A stretch of 48,379 bases of DNA from an uncultured Candidatus Melainabacteria bacterium (GCA_934675685.1 CAKURL010000011.1:1-48379); one strand, 5' to 3'; positions 17,184-25,858 are shown, counted from the first letter of the stretch. Notes: generated by a model from the sequence alone, not told the origin. Translations and numbers: made by a program.

Positions 17184-18401
17184 ATGAAATTTTCCTTTCT
17201 TAAAAGACAATTTTTAATTTTATTAGGTTTGATGATTTTGACTTGTAGTGCCGTTTTGGCGCAAGAAAACAGGATTTCTTCTGTTGCTATTTCAAAATCA
17301 AAAGACATTTTAAACGGATATGAACTTACAATAGATTCTACTGAAAATGTTGCTTATAAAACAAAAGTCGTAAATGACAATAATATCATTTTTGAACTTA
17401 AAAATTCAGTTTTAGAAGACGATCTTGGGACATTTTACAATGATGCAAACGAAATCGACAGCGTTACAGTAAAACAAAACGGAAACAACAGAGTTCGAAT
17501 TTATGTCCAAGGCGAAAATGTTAAAAATACAGAGTTGATTTTTGTAAATTCTTTATTTGAAGCAGACAATAAATCTCAAAAGAAAATCACTCTAAACCAA
17601 CCATTAAGCCAATATCAGCCCACAAACAACTTAAATGACGACGAAGGTCAAGATTGGAACGACAACTCTTTTAATATGTCTCAATTGACTTCAAGCATAT
17701 TTTCAAGCTTAAAAGAAGGCTCAATGGGTTTGATTTTAATAATTCTTGCAATAATTGCGCTAGGTGCTTTTGTGATTAAAACAATCGCGAACAAACAAAA
17801 AGAAGAAAATGAACCATTGATTGGCTTGAACAATAGCTATGGTGCGCAAATCAACTTAAACCAAAGTAAAAAATCAATCCAAAGCGACGTTTTGGCAAAA
17901 AGAAGCGAAACTATAAGGGCTGCTCAAGAAGAGCTTCAAAAAGCTCATCAAAAATATCAAGCTTATATGCAAAATAAATACAAAGATTCATATAAAGAAA
18001 AAATGAATTCAATTGATATTGACGCTGTAAAACAAGGTCTTGCGCTAAATCAATATAAAAAAAGCACGCAAAATCCTTATAAAGACCAAAAAGTACTTAA
18101 AATGAGAGAAGATTTTTCTCAAAGAGAAACTTTGCAAGACAATTTCAAAATTCCTCCAAGACCAAAAAAGATAAACCAAGAAGCTTTTACAAGCCCATAC
18201 ATAAGAAGGCAAAACCCAGCGTTAAATCAAAAATTTGCTCAAAATAATCTTAAAAGTGGCGCAAATGAGCCCATCTCTGCTCCTAAAAAAAGAGTAAGCT
18301 CAATGAATTTTCTTGAATCTGTGACAAAAATCTATGAACAATCAGGAAGAGCAGACCTTGCAAACGACTTAAAAAACAAAATGATTAAAGCAAAACAATA
18401 A
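17184..18401 (+). CDS. Exported membrane protein with an AMIN-like N-terminal domain
   Basis: About 405 residues. A signal peptide (FLILLGLMILTCSAVLAQEN) is followed by a beta-rich domain of about 110 residues (VAYKTKVVNDNNIIFELKNS, SVTVKQNGNNRVRIYVQGEN) that resembles AMIN domains, which bind cell wall in PilQ- and AmiC-type proteins. One membrane helix (GSMGLILIILAIIALGAFVI) follows. The second half is a basic, Lys/Gln-rich, low-complexity cytoplasmic tail with a coiled-coil-like segment (IRAAQEELQKAHQKYQAYM). The AMIN assignment is by appearance only. ATG 17184 is preferred over the in-frame TTG 17178 because GGGAG lies nine bases upstream of the ATG. Confidence 0.7.
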   Translation: MKFSFLKRQFLILLGLMILTCSAVLAQENRISSVAISKSKDILNGYELTIDSTENVAYKTKVVNDNNIIFELKNSVLEDDLGTFYNDANEIDSVTVKQNGNNRVRIYVQGENVKNTELIFVNSLFEADNKSQKKITLNQPLSQYQPTNNLNDDEGQDWNDNSFNMSQLTSSIFSSLKEGSMGLILIILAIIALGAFVIKTIANKQKEENEPLIGLNNSYGAQINLNQSKKSIQSDVLAKRSETIRAAQEELQKAHQKYQAYMQNKYKDSYKEKMNSIDIDAVKQGLALNQYKKSTQNPYKDQKVLKMREDFSQRETLQDNFKIPPRPKKINQEAFTSPYIRRQNPALNQKFAQNNLKSGANEPISAPKKRVSSMNFLESVTKIYEQSGRADLANDLKNKMIKAKQ

Positions 18402-18441
18402 CAAAAATTTATACAATAATATAATACTCAACCAATAAATC

Positions 18442-18462
18442 GCCTTATGCTTAGCATAGGGC
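18442..18462. terminator. Bidirectional hairpin between convergent genes
   Basis: GCCTTATGC (18442-18450) pairs with GCATAGGGC (18454-18462) around a TTA loop: nine pairs including one T-G. It is followed by T-rich sequence on the plus strand. Confidence 0.55.
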
Positions 18463-18495
18463 TTTGCTTTATCTATTTTTAAGTCAAACAATTGC

Positions 18496-18810
18496 CTAAT
18501 CAGGGATTTCTTCAAAATCGCCCATGGCTTTTAATTGTTTTTGTTTAATATTATGAACAGTAGCGTCCACGAGCAAATTAAAAGTTTTCATGTCCTTGAT
18601 TTTTGGAGAAAATTCTTTAATCAAAGTGTCGCGCACCATTTTTTCCAATTTTTCATTATCTTTATTAATATCTTTTCCTTCTTCAGGAATGAGATAGTCT
18701 ATATATCGAGAAGCAATTTTTAAATCTTGGAATTTGGAAAACATCGCCCATTTGAGCTTTGGGCTTAAGTCTTTTAGTTTTCTTACGATTTTGAAATTTT
18801 TTAAATCCAT
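18496..18810 (-). CDS. Small conserved-looking protein of unknown function
   Basis: A 104-residue, mixed-charge, probably all-helical protein starting MDLKNFKIVRKLKDLSPKLK. GAGGT lies just before the ATG. No membrane segment, signal or known motif is visible. It is separated by terminator and promoter-like regions from both neighbours and is likely a monocistronic gene. The reading frame is clean and the codon use matches its neighbours. Confidence 0.65.
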   Translation of the reverse strand: MDLKNFKIVRKLKDLSPKLKWAMFSKFQDLKIASRYIDYLIPEEGKDINKDNEKLEKMVRDTLIKEFSPKIKDMKTFNLLVDATVHNIKQKQLKAMGDFEEIPD

Positions 18811-18997
18811 TTTGACCTCGATTGGCTTTGTAATTTACAGAATATTAAAGTTGGCTGAAAAATAAAAGTGATATTTGTTAAAATATTGTTTACAAAAGTT
18901 TACTTTTTTCTTGAATTATATCTTATTTTTAAAGGAAATACAAGTTGGTTTAAATAGGGAAATATTTTAAAATTTAATCTCGTATCTTGTTTTTGTC

Positions 18998-19750
18998 TTA
19001 TCTGTGAATTGTTTTTTGTCTGTTTAAAAGAGTATATTCTACAATGGCGGCTTTTCTTTTTTTAAATTCTTCTTCGCCAAAAGTTTCTTTGATGTGGAGT
19101 TTTTTTCTGTCTTGCGGAGTCAGGTTTTTATAAATGTCGTTTAATCTTGCAAAAGTTTTGCTCATTTCTGCTTCGTTGCCTATTTTCGCCCCCCACATGA
19201 CAGGGGGAGTTTTGCTTGTGTTGGGGTTGAAGACATAATTAATGGCAAGCGCCAAATCAGTCCTGTGCAGCCCTTGGGCGCAAGAAATATAGAAATTTCC
19301 ATTGTTCATTTGTTTGAAAAATTCGCCTAAATTGTCTATGATTTTTCGAGAAGGTGTTTCTTTAAAATCCAAAGGAAAGTTAAAATATTTTAAGCCATAT
19401 TTTTGACATCGTTCCCCATAATTTGAAGGTGCGTCTTTTCCTCTCAGGTCGATGACGGTTGAAATCCCTGCTTTTTTCAATTGTTGAAGGTGGTGCGGGG
19501 TTTTGCTTGAAAGAGTTCTTCCTCTTAAAGAATTATTTGGAAGCTCGTGCAAATCTTCAATCCCAAGGCCTCTTATTTCATTTAAATTCAATTTTCTTGA
19601 GCCAAGCCTACAGTTATAGAAATTAAAAGCTTCTTTGACTAGTGGCTTTTCTAAAACTTTTTCTTTTGAAGAAGGGGCTTTTGGGGCTTTCTTCGTCGAA
19701 TATGAATTGTAATTATATCTTGTAAAAAGAGGGGGTATCAATAACATCAT
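18998..19750 (-). CDS. Tyrosine-phosphatase-like protein (CX5R), copy 2
   Basis: A 250-residue protein with the phosphatase loop SCAQGLHRTDLAL (Cys-X5-Arg followed by Thr), preceded by strands STVIDLRGKD and YFNFPLDF, the order seen in dual-specificity or Siw14-like phosphatases. The Cys would be the nucleophile and the Arg would bind phosphate. The first ATG overlaps the stop of the upstream paralogue (TAATG), so both are translated together. The N-terminus (MMLLIPPLFTRYNYNSYSTK) is not a clear signal peptide. The substrate may be phosphoprotein or inositol phosphate; I cannot tell which. The shared core with its neighbour shows tandem duplication. Confidence 0.75.
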   Translation of the reverse strand: MMLLIPPLFTRYNYNSYSTKKAPKAPSSKEKVLEKPLVKEAFNFYNCRLGSRKLNLNEIRGLGIEDLHELPNNSLRGRTLSSKTPHHLQQLKKAGISTVIDLRGKDAPSNYGERCQKYGLKYFNFPLDFKETPSRKIIDNLGEFFKQMNNGNFYISCAQGLHRTDLALAINYVFNPNTSKTPPVMWGAKIGNEAEMSKTFARLNDIYKNLTPQDRKKLHIKETFGEEEFKKRKAAIVEYTLLNRQKTIHR

Positions 19751-20598
19751 TATATTACACCTACACTATCTAGCATTGCTACTTTTTTAGTTTTTAATTG
19801 TTCGCAAAATTCTTCTTTAGATTTATACCCAAGGCGAGAGAGAAATTCGTCTGAAAATTGCAAATTTTCGCTTGTTTTGCTTTTATCTCCAAAACAAATC
19901 TTGTTTGTGATTTTGTTTGCTTTGATTAATAAAGCCATAGTCTTGCCTTTGCTTCTTGTTGCAACTTGGAGCTCCGGAGGATTTTTCGCATTTCTCTTAA
20001 AATAATAATATAACAAAAGTGCGCAATCCGTCCTGTGAGTGCCCAAGGCGCAGCCTATATAAAAATTCTTTTTATCTATTGCTTCTATGAAATCTGGAAT
20101 TCTCTCCACTTGTTCTTGCGCTAGGCCTTCGTCGAAGTCTATCGGGAAATGGTAATATTCTAGCCCATTAATTTGGCAATATTTTTCAACTTTTTGTTCA
20201 TTTGTTTCAGCTTTTAAGTCTATTATTCTTTCAATTCCTAAGTTGGGCAACTCTTTTAAAGCTTTTCCTTTGTGCTTTGCGACTATGCTTTCCCCTCTTA
20301 TTCCATTGAAATCTTCAAGATAAACCGCGTTTTTGACGCCTAAAGAGACCAATTTTTCCACTTTTTGCCTAGATTGGTTTGTCTTTATTGTTTCAAAGAC
20401 TTCGTCTGAAATTTCGTCTAAAAAAACATTAGACGAGCTATAAAAGTCTTGTCTTAAATAGTCAAAAATAGCAGGGCTATAGCTCGGGCTGAATTCTCTA
20501 AAGTCTTCTTGAGCTTGCTTGTTGTCTGGGTTAGATGTGAAATTTTGAATTTTTCTATTTTGAAATTTCAAATATGGTATTATGCTGTTGATTTTCAT
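19750..20598 (-). CDS. Tyrosine-phosphatase-like protein (CX5R), copy 1
   Basis: About 282 residues. The P-loop IGCALGTHRTDCALLLYYYF contains Cys-X5-Arg-Thr and follows GIERIIDLKAETNE and YYHFPIDFDEG, matching the order in copy 2. I place the start at ATG 20598, where GAGG lies six bases upstream. A longer frame to 20649 would add a low-complexity Arg-rich leader and overlap the previous gene. The N-terminus (MKINSIIPYLKFQNRKIQNF) resembles the short leader-like starts of neighbouring unknown proteins. It is the middle gene of a three-gene minus-strand operon. Function is inferred from the motif only. Confidence 0.75.
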   Translation of the reverse strand: MKINSIIPYLKFQNRKIQNFTSNPDNKQAQEDFREFSPSYSPAIFDYLRQDFYSSSNVFLDEISDEVFETIKTNQSRQKVEKLVSLGVKNAVYLEDFNGIRGESIVAKHKGKALKELPNLGIERIIDLKAETNEQKVEKYCQINGLEYYHFPIDFDEGLAQEQVERIPDFIEAIDKKNFYIGCALGTHRTDCALLLYYYFKRNAKNPPELQVATRSKGKTMALLIKANKITNKICFGDKSKTSENLQFSDEFLSRLGYKSKEEFCEQLKTKKVAMLDSVGVI

Positions 20599-20621
20599 TT
20601 TTCCTCGTTTGTTGTTGTTAA

Positions 20622-21695
20622 TTACTCTTCTTCTAGTTCTTCTGCGCAATAACAGTGGACTCCTGAATCCCTTATCATCAAATCATTATATTTTCCAAAC
20701 CTGTCTTTGTGGTAGTCTCCTGCTATAAAATATGCTTTTCTTAGTGTCGGCGGTTTGATATCTTTGAATTTTGGTGCTTTTTCAAGGCTATCTTTCAAAT
20801 CTCTTTCAAATTGTTTTTGAAGCTTTGAAAAGACCAAATCGCCACATTCTGTGGAATTTGTGATATATGAAATTGAGCCATCTGGGTGGGTATTTACTAT
20901 GGCGTTCATGAAATTATAACTTTTTTCAGGAGAGCCCATTTGCCCATAAATCCCAGCAATCCTGATTGGAACAAAGCCTGCTTTTTTCAAGTCCTCGATT
21001 TGTTTGTCTGCAGCTTTTAAATATTGTTTTTCTTGAAGAGAATTTTGAAACATCTGCCCAATTCTTTCTTGTTCAAATTTTCTCATCTTCTTTGTTTTTG
21101 CCATAGCGAGCTTTGGGTCATTCACCAAAACATAAGGGTAGCCAATTGGGCGAATAGTCATATCTAGGTGGTATTCTGGAGAAGAAATATAATGGATATT
21201 TTCTTCTTTTACGTCATATAAGCTCGATATGGCTTTTGTATCTTTTTGGTCTATCATCTGAAGAAGTGTAGTAAGAACGTCGTCTGTTGAAAATGGCTCA
21301 AAGTTTTCGCCATCTCCCCCTATTAAAAGCCATTTTTCGCCATTTGGTTTTTTGCCTAAATAAAAATTTCCGCCCGTTAAAACGTCATAGCTTTCTTTTG
21401 TTTCATAATTTTTAGAAGTTTTTTCTAAAGCTGTGTCGGGCACTGGGGCGTTCATCGGGGAAAATAGAAAATTGTTTTTTCCTTTGATATTCACAAAAGA
21501 AAAAATGTCTTGCAAATAAGAGCTGCTTGTGTCAAAGATGGAAAGACAATCGAGCTCTATTCCTTCTTGTTTTGCTGCGTTTTGGATTTCAGAAAATGCA
21601 GTTGGAGAAGGCATGTTTTTTACGATATGTAGCTTTTTTATTTTTCCTGCGTCTAGCCCTTTGAAGCTCACAGGAGCGGTTTTTTGAATATTCAT
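20622..21695 (-). CDS. Unknown protein with an SFKG-type N-terminus, first gene of the phosphatase operon
   Basis: A 357-residue protein beginning MNIQKTAPVSFKGLDAGKIK. The short N-terminal 'VSFKG' block is, from my knowledge, common at the starts of unknown proteins in Gastranaerophilales-type genomes. The body has alternating strands and helices (LDCLSIFDTSSSYLQDIF; GFVPIRIAGIYGQMG; SYITNSTECGDLVFSKL) and a C-terminal Cys pair (VHCYCAEELEEE). I do not recognise a fold. It is 24 bases upstream of the first phosphatase-like gene, so it is probably co-expressed. The operon looks lineage-specific. Confidence 0.65.
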   Translation of the reverse strand: MNIQKTAPVSFKGLDAGKIKKLHIVKNMPSPTAFSEIQNAAKQEGIELDCLSIFDTSSSYLQDIFSFVNIKGKNNFLFSPMNAPVPDTALEKTSKNYETKESYDVLTGGNFYLGKKPNGEKWLLIGGDGENFEPFSTDDVLTTLLQMIDQKDTKAISSLYDVKEENIHYISSPEYHLDMTIRPIGYPYVLVNDPKLAMAKTKKMRKFEQERIGQMFQNSLQEKQYLKAADKQIEDLKKAGFVPIRIAGIYGQMGSPEKSYNFMNAIVNTHPDGSISYITNSTECGDLVFSKLQKQFERDLKDSLEKAPKFKDIKPPTLRKAYFIAGDYHKDRFGKYNDLMIRDSGVHCYCAEELEEE

Positions 21696-21820
21696 AATCT
21701 ATACTTTTCTTATTTTTTACGTAGTGTTTATAAAAAACTCGTGAAGCTAATATTTTGCGCTATAATATTAAAAAGCGCATAGAGTGCATAAAATAAGATT
21801 TTGTTTTTGGAAAATAAATT

Positions 21821-24283
21821 ATGGTAGATAAAATAATAGTCAGAGGGGCAAAAGTCCACAATTTAAAAAATATCGATGTGGATATTCCTTTAAACAAAAT
21901 TGTTGGAATTGCGGGCGTTTCGGGCTCCGGAAAATCTTCTTTGGCGCTTGGAGTCTTATATTCTGAAGGTTCAAGAAGATATTTAGAGTCTTTATCGACT
22001 TACACAAGGCGCCGTATGACACAAGCTCAAAAAGCGCTTGTAGACGAAGTCTTATATGTTCCGGCTTCTTTAGCACTTCATCAAAGGCCAATGATATCTG
22101 GAATAAGAAGCACTTTTGGAACAGCGAGCGAGCTTTTAAATAGTCTAAGGCTCATGTTTTCTCGCCTTGCGAGCCATAAATGCCCAAATGGACACTATCT
22201 TGAGCCCACTTTAGACGTCGCTTTAGAAAAAGAGCTCGTCTGCCCCGAGTGTGGCGCAAAGTTTTTTGCTCCATCAGCACAGGAGCTTGCGTTTAATGGC
22301 CAAGGAGCATGTGAAATGTGCTCTGGTACAGGGATAGTGAGGAGTGTAGATAAAGACTCTTTAGTTCCAAATCAAAACTTAACAATAGACGAAGGCGCTG
22401 TTCTTCCTTGGGGCACTTTGATGTGGTCTTTGATGACAGACGTTTGTAGGGAGATGGGCGTTCGCACAAATATTCCTTTTAAAGATTTAACAGATGAAGA
22501 AAAAAATATTGTTTTTTATGGGCCAAAAGAAAAGAAACACATTTTTTATAAAGCAAAAAACACAAACCAAGCAGGCGAGCTTGATTTCACGTATTATAAC
22601 GCGATTTGTACAGTTGAAAATGCGCTTTCTAAGGTGAAAGACGAAAAAAGCATGAAACGTGTGGAAAAATTTTTAAAACAAGATATTTGTCCGGCTTGCC
22701 TTGGAACAAGGCTTTCTAAAAAAGCACGCGAGCCTAAAATCCAAGGGATTTCTTTAGACGAAGCTTGCAAAATGTCGCTTTTGGAAATTATCTCTTGGAC
22801 AGAAAAAATCCCCGAAACTCTTCCTTCAAAAATGCGCCCTATGGCAAATAGCATTTTAGAATCTTTCTTTGATATTTCAAAAATGCTTGTGGAGCTAGGG
22901 CTTGGGTATTTGAGCTTAGATAGAGCAACGACTACATTGTCCACAGGCGAGCGCCAGCGTATGCAGCTTTCAAGAGCAGTCAGAAATAGGTCGACTGGGA
23001 TTTTATATGTCTTAGATGAACCTTCTATCGGGCTCCACCCTTCAAACATAGTGGGCCTAAAAAATGTTATAAAAAATCTTGTTAAAGATGGAAATTCTGT
23101 GGTTTTAGTGGACCATGATGTGCAAATCCTTTCTGTTTCAGATTACTTTATAGAAATGGGCCCAAAAGCAGGGTTTGAAGGAGGAAGGGTAATTTCCAAA
23201 GGTACTTTAGAAGAAATAGAAAAAGACGAAAATTCGATAATCGGGAAATATCTTTCGGGCGAAAAAAGTATAAAAATAAGAAAAAATATTCCAAAAGAAA
23301 AAATCTTTGAAAAAGGAAAAATCACTCTTAAAACAGAAAAAATTCACACGGTAAAACCTTTAAAAGTTGAAATTCCAAAAGGAAGATTGACCGTGGTGAC
23401 GGGCGTTTCAGGCTCTGGCAAGACGACTATGGTCTTAGAAAGCCTTGTTCCTTCGATTACAGCTAAAATAGAAAACAAAAAGCTTCCAAGCCACGTTTCA
23501 TCTGTTGAATTAGATAATATAAAACAAGTGAAATTGATAGATGCGACTCCGATTGGGATAAATGTTCGCTCGACTGTGGCGACATATACTAATATCCACG
23601 ACGAACTAAGAAAAGTTTTTGCAAAAACGAAAGAAGCAAAAGAACTGAAATATAAAGCTGGAGATTTTTCATATAATACAGGGAAATTGCGCTGTTCAAA
23701 TTGCGACGGAACGGGGGTTATAAACCTTGATGTACAATTTTTGCCTGATGTCGAAATTCCTTGTCCCGAGTGCCTTGGCTCGAGATATGAAAAAACCGTA
23801 AATTCTATAAAATATCAAGGTTTTTCTATTTCAGAAATCATGAATATGACTGTCTTAGAAGCACTTGAGGCTTTGAAAGATTTAAAAAATGTTTATCAAA
23901 AATTGGAAGTTTTAAAAGAACTGGGCCTAGGCTATTTGACTTTAGGAGAAGCGACTCCAAGCCTTTCTGGGGGCGAAGCTCAAAGGCTTAAGCTCGCAAG
24001 CGAAATGAGAAAAGCTCAAGAAGATTCTATTTTTGTTTTTGATGAACCCACAATCGGTCTTCACCCAAAAGATGTCGAGACTTTATTAAGAGTATTTGAA
24101 GCCTTGATAAATAATGGCGCTACGGTTGTCGTAATCGAACATGATTTAGATATTATAAAAAATGCAGATTATATAATAGACATGGGCCCAGAAGGGGGCG
24201 AAATGGGCGGAGAGATAATTTTTTGCGGAACTTTGGAAGAATTAAGGGCTTCTAAAATTTCAAAAACAGCAAAGTTTGTGTAG
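21821..24283 (+). CDS. UvrA-like ABC ATPase, short paralogue type
   Basis: 820 residues, against about 940 for the repair UvrA. Two ABC modules are present: Walker A GVSGSGKSSL with signature LSTGERQRMQLSRA, and Walker A GVSGSGKTTM with signature LSGGEAQRLKL. Zinc-finger cysteines are seen as CPECGAKF, CEMCSGTG, CPACLGTRL and CSNCDGTG...CPECLGSR. The shorter region after the first Walker A suggests that much of the UvrB-binding or insertion domain is missing, as in UvrA2/drug-resistance type paralogues. It may act in DNA damage tolerance or resistance to DNA-binding drugs rather than classical excision repair. It is not next to uvrB or uvrC. Confidence 0.85.
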   Translation: MVDKIIVRGAKVHNLKNIDVDIPLNKIVGIAGVSGSGKSSLALGVLYSEGSRRYLESLSTYTRRRMTQAQKALVDEVLYVPASLALHQRPMISGIRSTFGTASELLNSLRLMFSRLASHKCPNGHYLEPTLDVALEKELVCPECGAKFFAPSAQELAFNGQGACEMCSGTGIVRSVDKDSLVPNQNLTIDEGAVLPWGTLMWSLMTDVCREMGVRTNIPFKDLTDEEKNIVFYGPKEKKHIFYKAKNTNQAGELDFTYYNAICTVENALSKVKDEKSMKRVEKFLKQDICPACLGTRLSKKAREPKIQGISLDEACKMSLLEIISWTEKIPETLPSKMRPMANSILESFFDISKMLVELGLGYLSLDRATTTLSTGERQRMQLSRAVRNRSTGILYVLDEPSIGLHPSNIVGLKNVIKNLVKDGNSVVLVDHDVQILSVSDYFIEMGPKAGFEGGRVISKGTLEEIEKDENSIIGKYLSGEKSIKIRKNIPKEKIFEKGKITLKTEKIHTVKPLKVEIPKGRLTVVTGVSGSGKTTMVLESLVPSITAKIENKKLPSHVSSVELDNIKQVKLIDATPIGINVRSTVATYTNIHDELRKVFAKTKEAKELKYKAGDFSYNTGKLRCSNCDGTGVINLDVQFLPDVEIPCPECLGSRYEKTVNSIKYQGFSISEIMNMTVLEALEALKDLKNVYQKLEVLKELGLGYLTLGEATPSLSGGEAQRLKLASEMRKAQEDSIFVFDEPTIGLHPKDVETLLRVFEALINNGATVVVIEHDLDIIKNADYIIDMGPEGGEMGGEIIFCGTLEELRASKISKTAKFV

Positions 24284-24289
24284 ATTTTA

Positions 24290-24298
24290 TGTTATAAT
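24290..24298 (+). promoter_or_regulatory. Extended -10 of rimM, leaderless arrangement
   Basis: TG (24290-24291), T, TATAAT (24293-24298), then seven bases to ATG 24306. It overlaps the region after the uvrA-like stop. Confidence 0.6.
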
Positions 24299-24305
24299 CA
24301 AAGCC

Positions 24306-24815
24306 ATGGACAAAGATTTTATCTCAATTGGAAAAATTACAAACTTTTTTGGAATTAAAGGCGAAGCGAAAATTGGCTTCGACAACATTTCTCAAATCAA
24401 AAATGCAAAAGAAGTTTATTTGTTAGATGACCCCAAAAAGCCCAAGTTAACAATAAAAGCGCTGCGTTTTCACAAAAATTTTGCAATTGTGAAATTCGAA
24501 GAAATCGATAACATCAACGACCTCATTTTATATAAAGGGCAAAGAATTTTTGTTTCCAAAAAAGAAGCAAAGAAAAAACTGGAAAAAGACGAATTTTTAA
24601 TCCAAGACCTCGTGGGTTGCGTTGTGTATGACAAAGAAGATAAGAAATTAGGCGAAGTTGTGGCCGTTTCTTCTAATGCTTCTCAAGATCTTTTAAACAT
24701 CAAAAACCCAATTGGGCAAATTTCTCTTGTTCCTTTTGTGGGCGAATTTTTCCCCAAAGTCGACATAGAAAACAAAAAAATCACAATTAAACCGATTGAA
24801 GGGCTTTTGGGATAA
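24306..24815 (+). CDS. rimM: Ribosome maturation factor RimM
   Basis: Needed for maturation of the head of the 30S subunit; binds ribosomal protein S19. About 169 residues from ATG 24306. The N-terminal domain begins DFISIGKITNFFGIKGEAKI, the conserved G-x-I-x-x-x-x-G-x-x-G pattern. The PRC-barrel C-terminal domain is seen as LVGCVVYDKEDKKLGEVVAV and IGQISLVPFVGEFF. The longer in-frame start at 24276 is rejected because the promoter lies inside it. The stop overlaps the trmD start, the classic rimM-trmD pairing; rpsP and rplS are not adjacent here. Confidence 0.93.
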   Translation: MDKDFISIGKITNFFGIKGEAKIGFDNISQIKNAKEVYLLDDPKKPKLTIKALRFHKNFAIVKFEEIDNINDLILYKGQRIFVSKKEAKKKLEKDEFLIQDLVGCVVYDKEDKKLGEVVAVSSNASQDLLNIKNPIGQISLVPFVGEFFPKVDIENKKITIKPIEGLLG

Positions 24816-25513
24816 TGAGATACGACGTTATTACTCTGTTTCCCAATATCATTCAAAGCTACGGCAAAGAATCCATCACAAAAAGGGGAATAGAAAATAA
24901 AATTATTGAAATAAATACATTTAACCCAAGAGATTATTCCTTAAATAAACACAAAAAAGTGGACGACACGCCTTATGGGGGCGGAGCCGGCATGGTGCTT
25001 ATGTGTCAGCCGATTTTTGATTGTTATAAAGACATAGAAAAATTAGAAAATTCAGAATTTATTATGCTCACTCCTCAAGGAGAAAAATTCAACCAAAAGA
25101 TGGCGGTGGAATTATCTAAAAAAGAGCAGATAATTCTTCTTTGCGGGCATTATGAGGGATTTGACGAAAGAATAAGATTGGGCTTGAAGCCAAGAGAAGT
25201 TTCTATTGGGGATTTTGTTTTGACAGGGGGCGAGCTTGGCGCATTAGTCTTGATTGATTCCATTTCGAGGAATTTGGAAAATTATTTAGGAAAAGACCAT
25301 TCTTCTTTGGAAGATAGCTTTTCAAGTGGCCTTGATGGGCTTTTAGAATATCCGCAATATACAAAACCAAGAGAATATGAAGGCATGTTGGTGCCCGAGG
25401 TTTTGTTAAACGGAAACCACAAAGAGATTGAGAAATTTAGAAAAGAAGAGAGCTTAAAAAGAACTCTCCAAAGACGCCAAGATTTGGTGAACCCGAGCGA
25501 AGTTGATGTGTGA
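24815..25513 (+). CDS. trmD: tRNA (guanine-N1)-methyltransferase TrmD, C-terminal tail altered by a repeat
   Basis: Methylates G37 of tRNAs with SAM in the knotted SPOUT fold. Motifs are DDTPYGGGAGMVL, MLTPQGEKFNQ, LLCGHYEGFDERI and EVSIGDFVLTGGELGALVLI, all expected for active TrmD. The start codon overlaps the rimM stop. The normal end (RTLQRRQDL) is followed by a seven-residue tail NPSEVDV, encoded by the first copy of a 29-base direct repeat (25491-25519) that also supplies the TGA stop. The tail is therefore probably acquired from the adjacent repeat element. The catalytic domain is untouched. Confidence 0.95.
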   Translation: MRYDVITLFPNIIQSYGKESITKRGIENKIIEINTFNPRDYSLNKHKKVDDTPYGGGAGMVLMCQPIFDCYKDIEKLENSEFIMLTPQGEKFNQKMAVELSKKEQIILLCGHYEGFDERIRLGLKPREVSIGDFVLTGGELGALVLIDSISRNLENYLGKDHSSLEDSFSSGLDGLLEYPQYTKPREYEGMLVPEVLLNGNHKEIEKFRKEESLKRTLQRRQDLVNPSEVDV

Positions 25514-25535
25514 CGCGACGCGTCCACAGAAACAA

Positions 25536-25624
25536 GCGAGGGCAAAGGTGTGTGGAGTCCGTGACGGCAGACCGATGAGGTCTGGCGGACAGGACGTAAA
25601 CCGTACCCGAGCGAAGCGAAGCTT
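25536..25624 (+). repeat. GATGA-loop structured element, unit 1
   Basis: GC-rich unit: GAGGGCAAAGGTGTGTG, then stem GTCC (25557-25560) with GGAC (25587-25590), inner stem CAGACC (25568-25573) with GGTCTG (25579-25584) closing a GATGA loop, then ACGTAAACCGTACCCGAGCG. Its stems differ in sequence from those of the other units but keep pairing. It sits just downstream of trmD and is likely transcribed with it. A small hairpin AGTCC-GAC-GGACT (25625-25637) separates it from unit 2. Confidence 0.75.
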
Positions 25625-25650
25625 AGTCCGACGGACTTGCTGAGCGAAAC

Positions 25651-25727
25651 GAGGGCATAGGTGTGTGAAGCATTGTGACAGCCGCGATGAGCGGGTGGCA
25701 TAATGCGAAAACCGTACCCGAGCGAAG
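25651..25727 (+). repeat. GATGA-loop structured element, unit 2
   Basis: Same order as unit 1: GAGGGCATAGGTGTGTG, outer stem GCATT (25670-25674) with AATGC (25702-25706), inner stem CCGC (25682-25685) with GCGG (25691-25694) closing GATGA, then AAAACCGTACCCGAGCGAAG. Both stems are entirely different in sequence from unit 1 while the flanking single-stranded blocks are nearly identical. Confidence 0.75.
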
Positions 25728-25760
25728 TTGATGTGTGACGCGACAACAAAGAACAGTTAC

Positions 25761-25800
25761 ATTAAGGCCTACCAAACTCATCGTTTGCTAGGCCTTAATT
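25761..25800 (+). terminator. Hairpin terminator of the rimM-trmD-element transcript
   Basis: ATTAAGGCCTA (25761-25771) pairs perfectly with TAGGCCTTAAT (25789-25799), with inner AAAC/GTTT. It is followed by TTTC. It may also serve minus-strand transcription from groEL, because the stem is flanked by A/T on both sides. Confidence 0.7.
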
Positions 25801-25858
25801 TCACACACTTTTGGGTCATTCGTAATTTTCAACAGCGCACAAGCGCTGTAAGAAAATA

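Larger units (their letters stand above)
25491..25744 (+). repeat. 29-base perfect direct repeat flanking the double element
   Basis: 25491-25519 and 25716-25744 are identical over 29 bases. The first copy covers the last codons and stop of trmD. The DNA between them holds two tandem units of the GATGA-loop element. The same core (ACCGTACCCGAGCGAAG-like) occurs a third time at about 25610. Confidence 0.9.

Noticed and set aside
25491..25744. CRISPR array
   Set aside because: Two or three unequal repeats with structured, related spacers do not form a regular repeat-spacer array, and no cas gene is present.
25282..25749. A 155-codon minus-strand open frame across the end of trmD and the repeats
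   Set aside because: It is antisense to trmD and created by the GC-rich repeats; its composition (repeated RHTSTSLG) mirrors the direct repeats rather than a protein.
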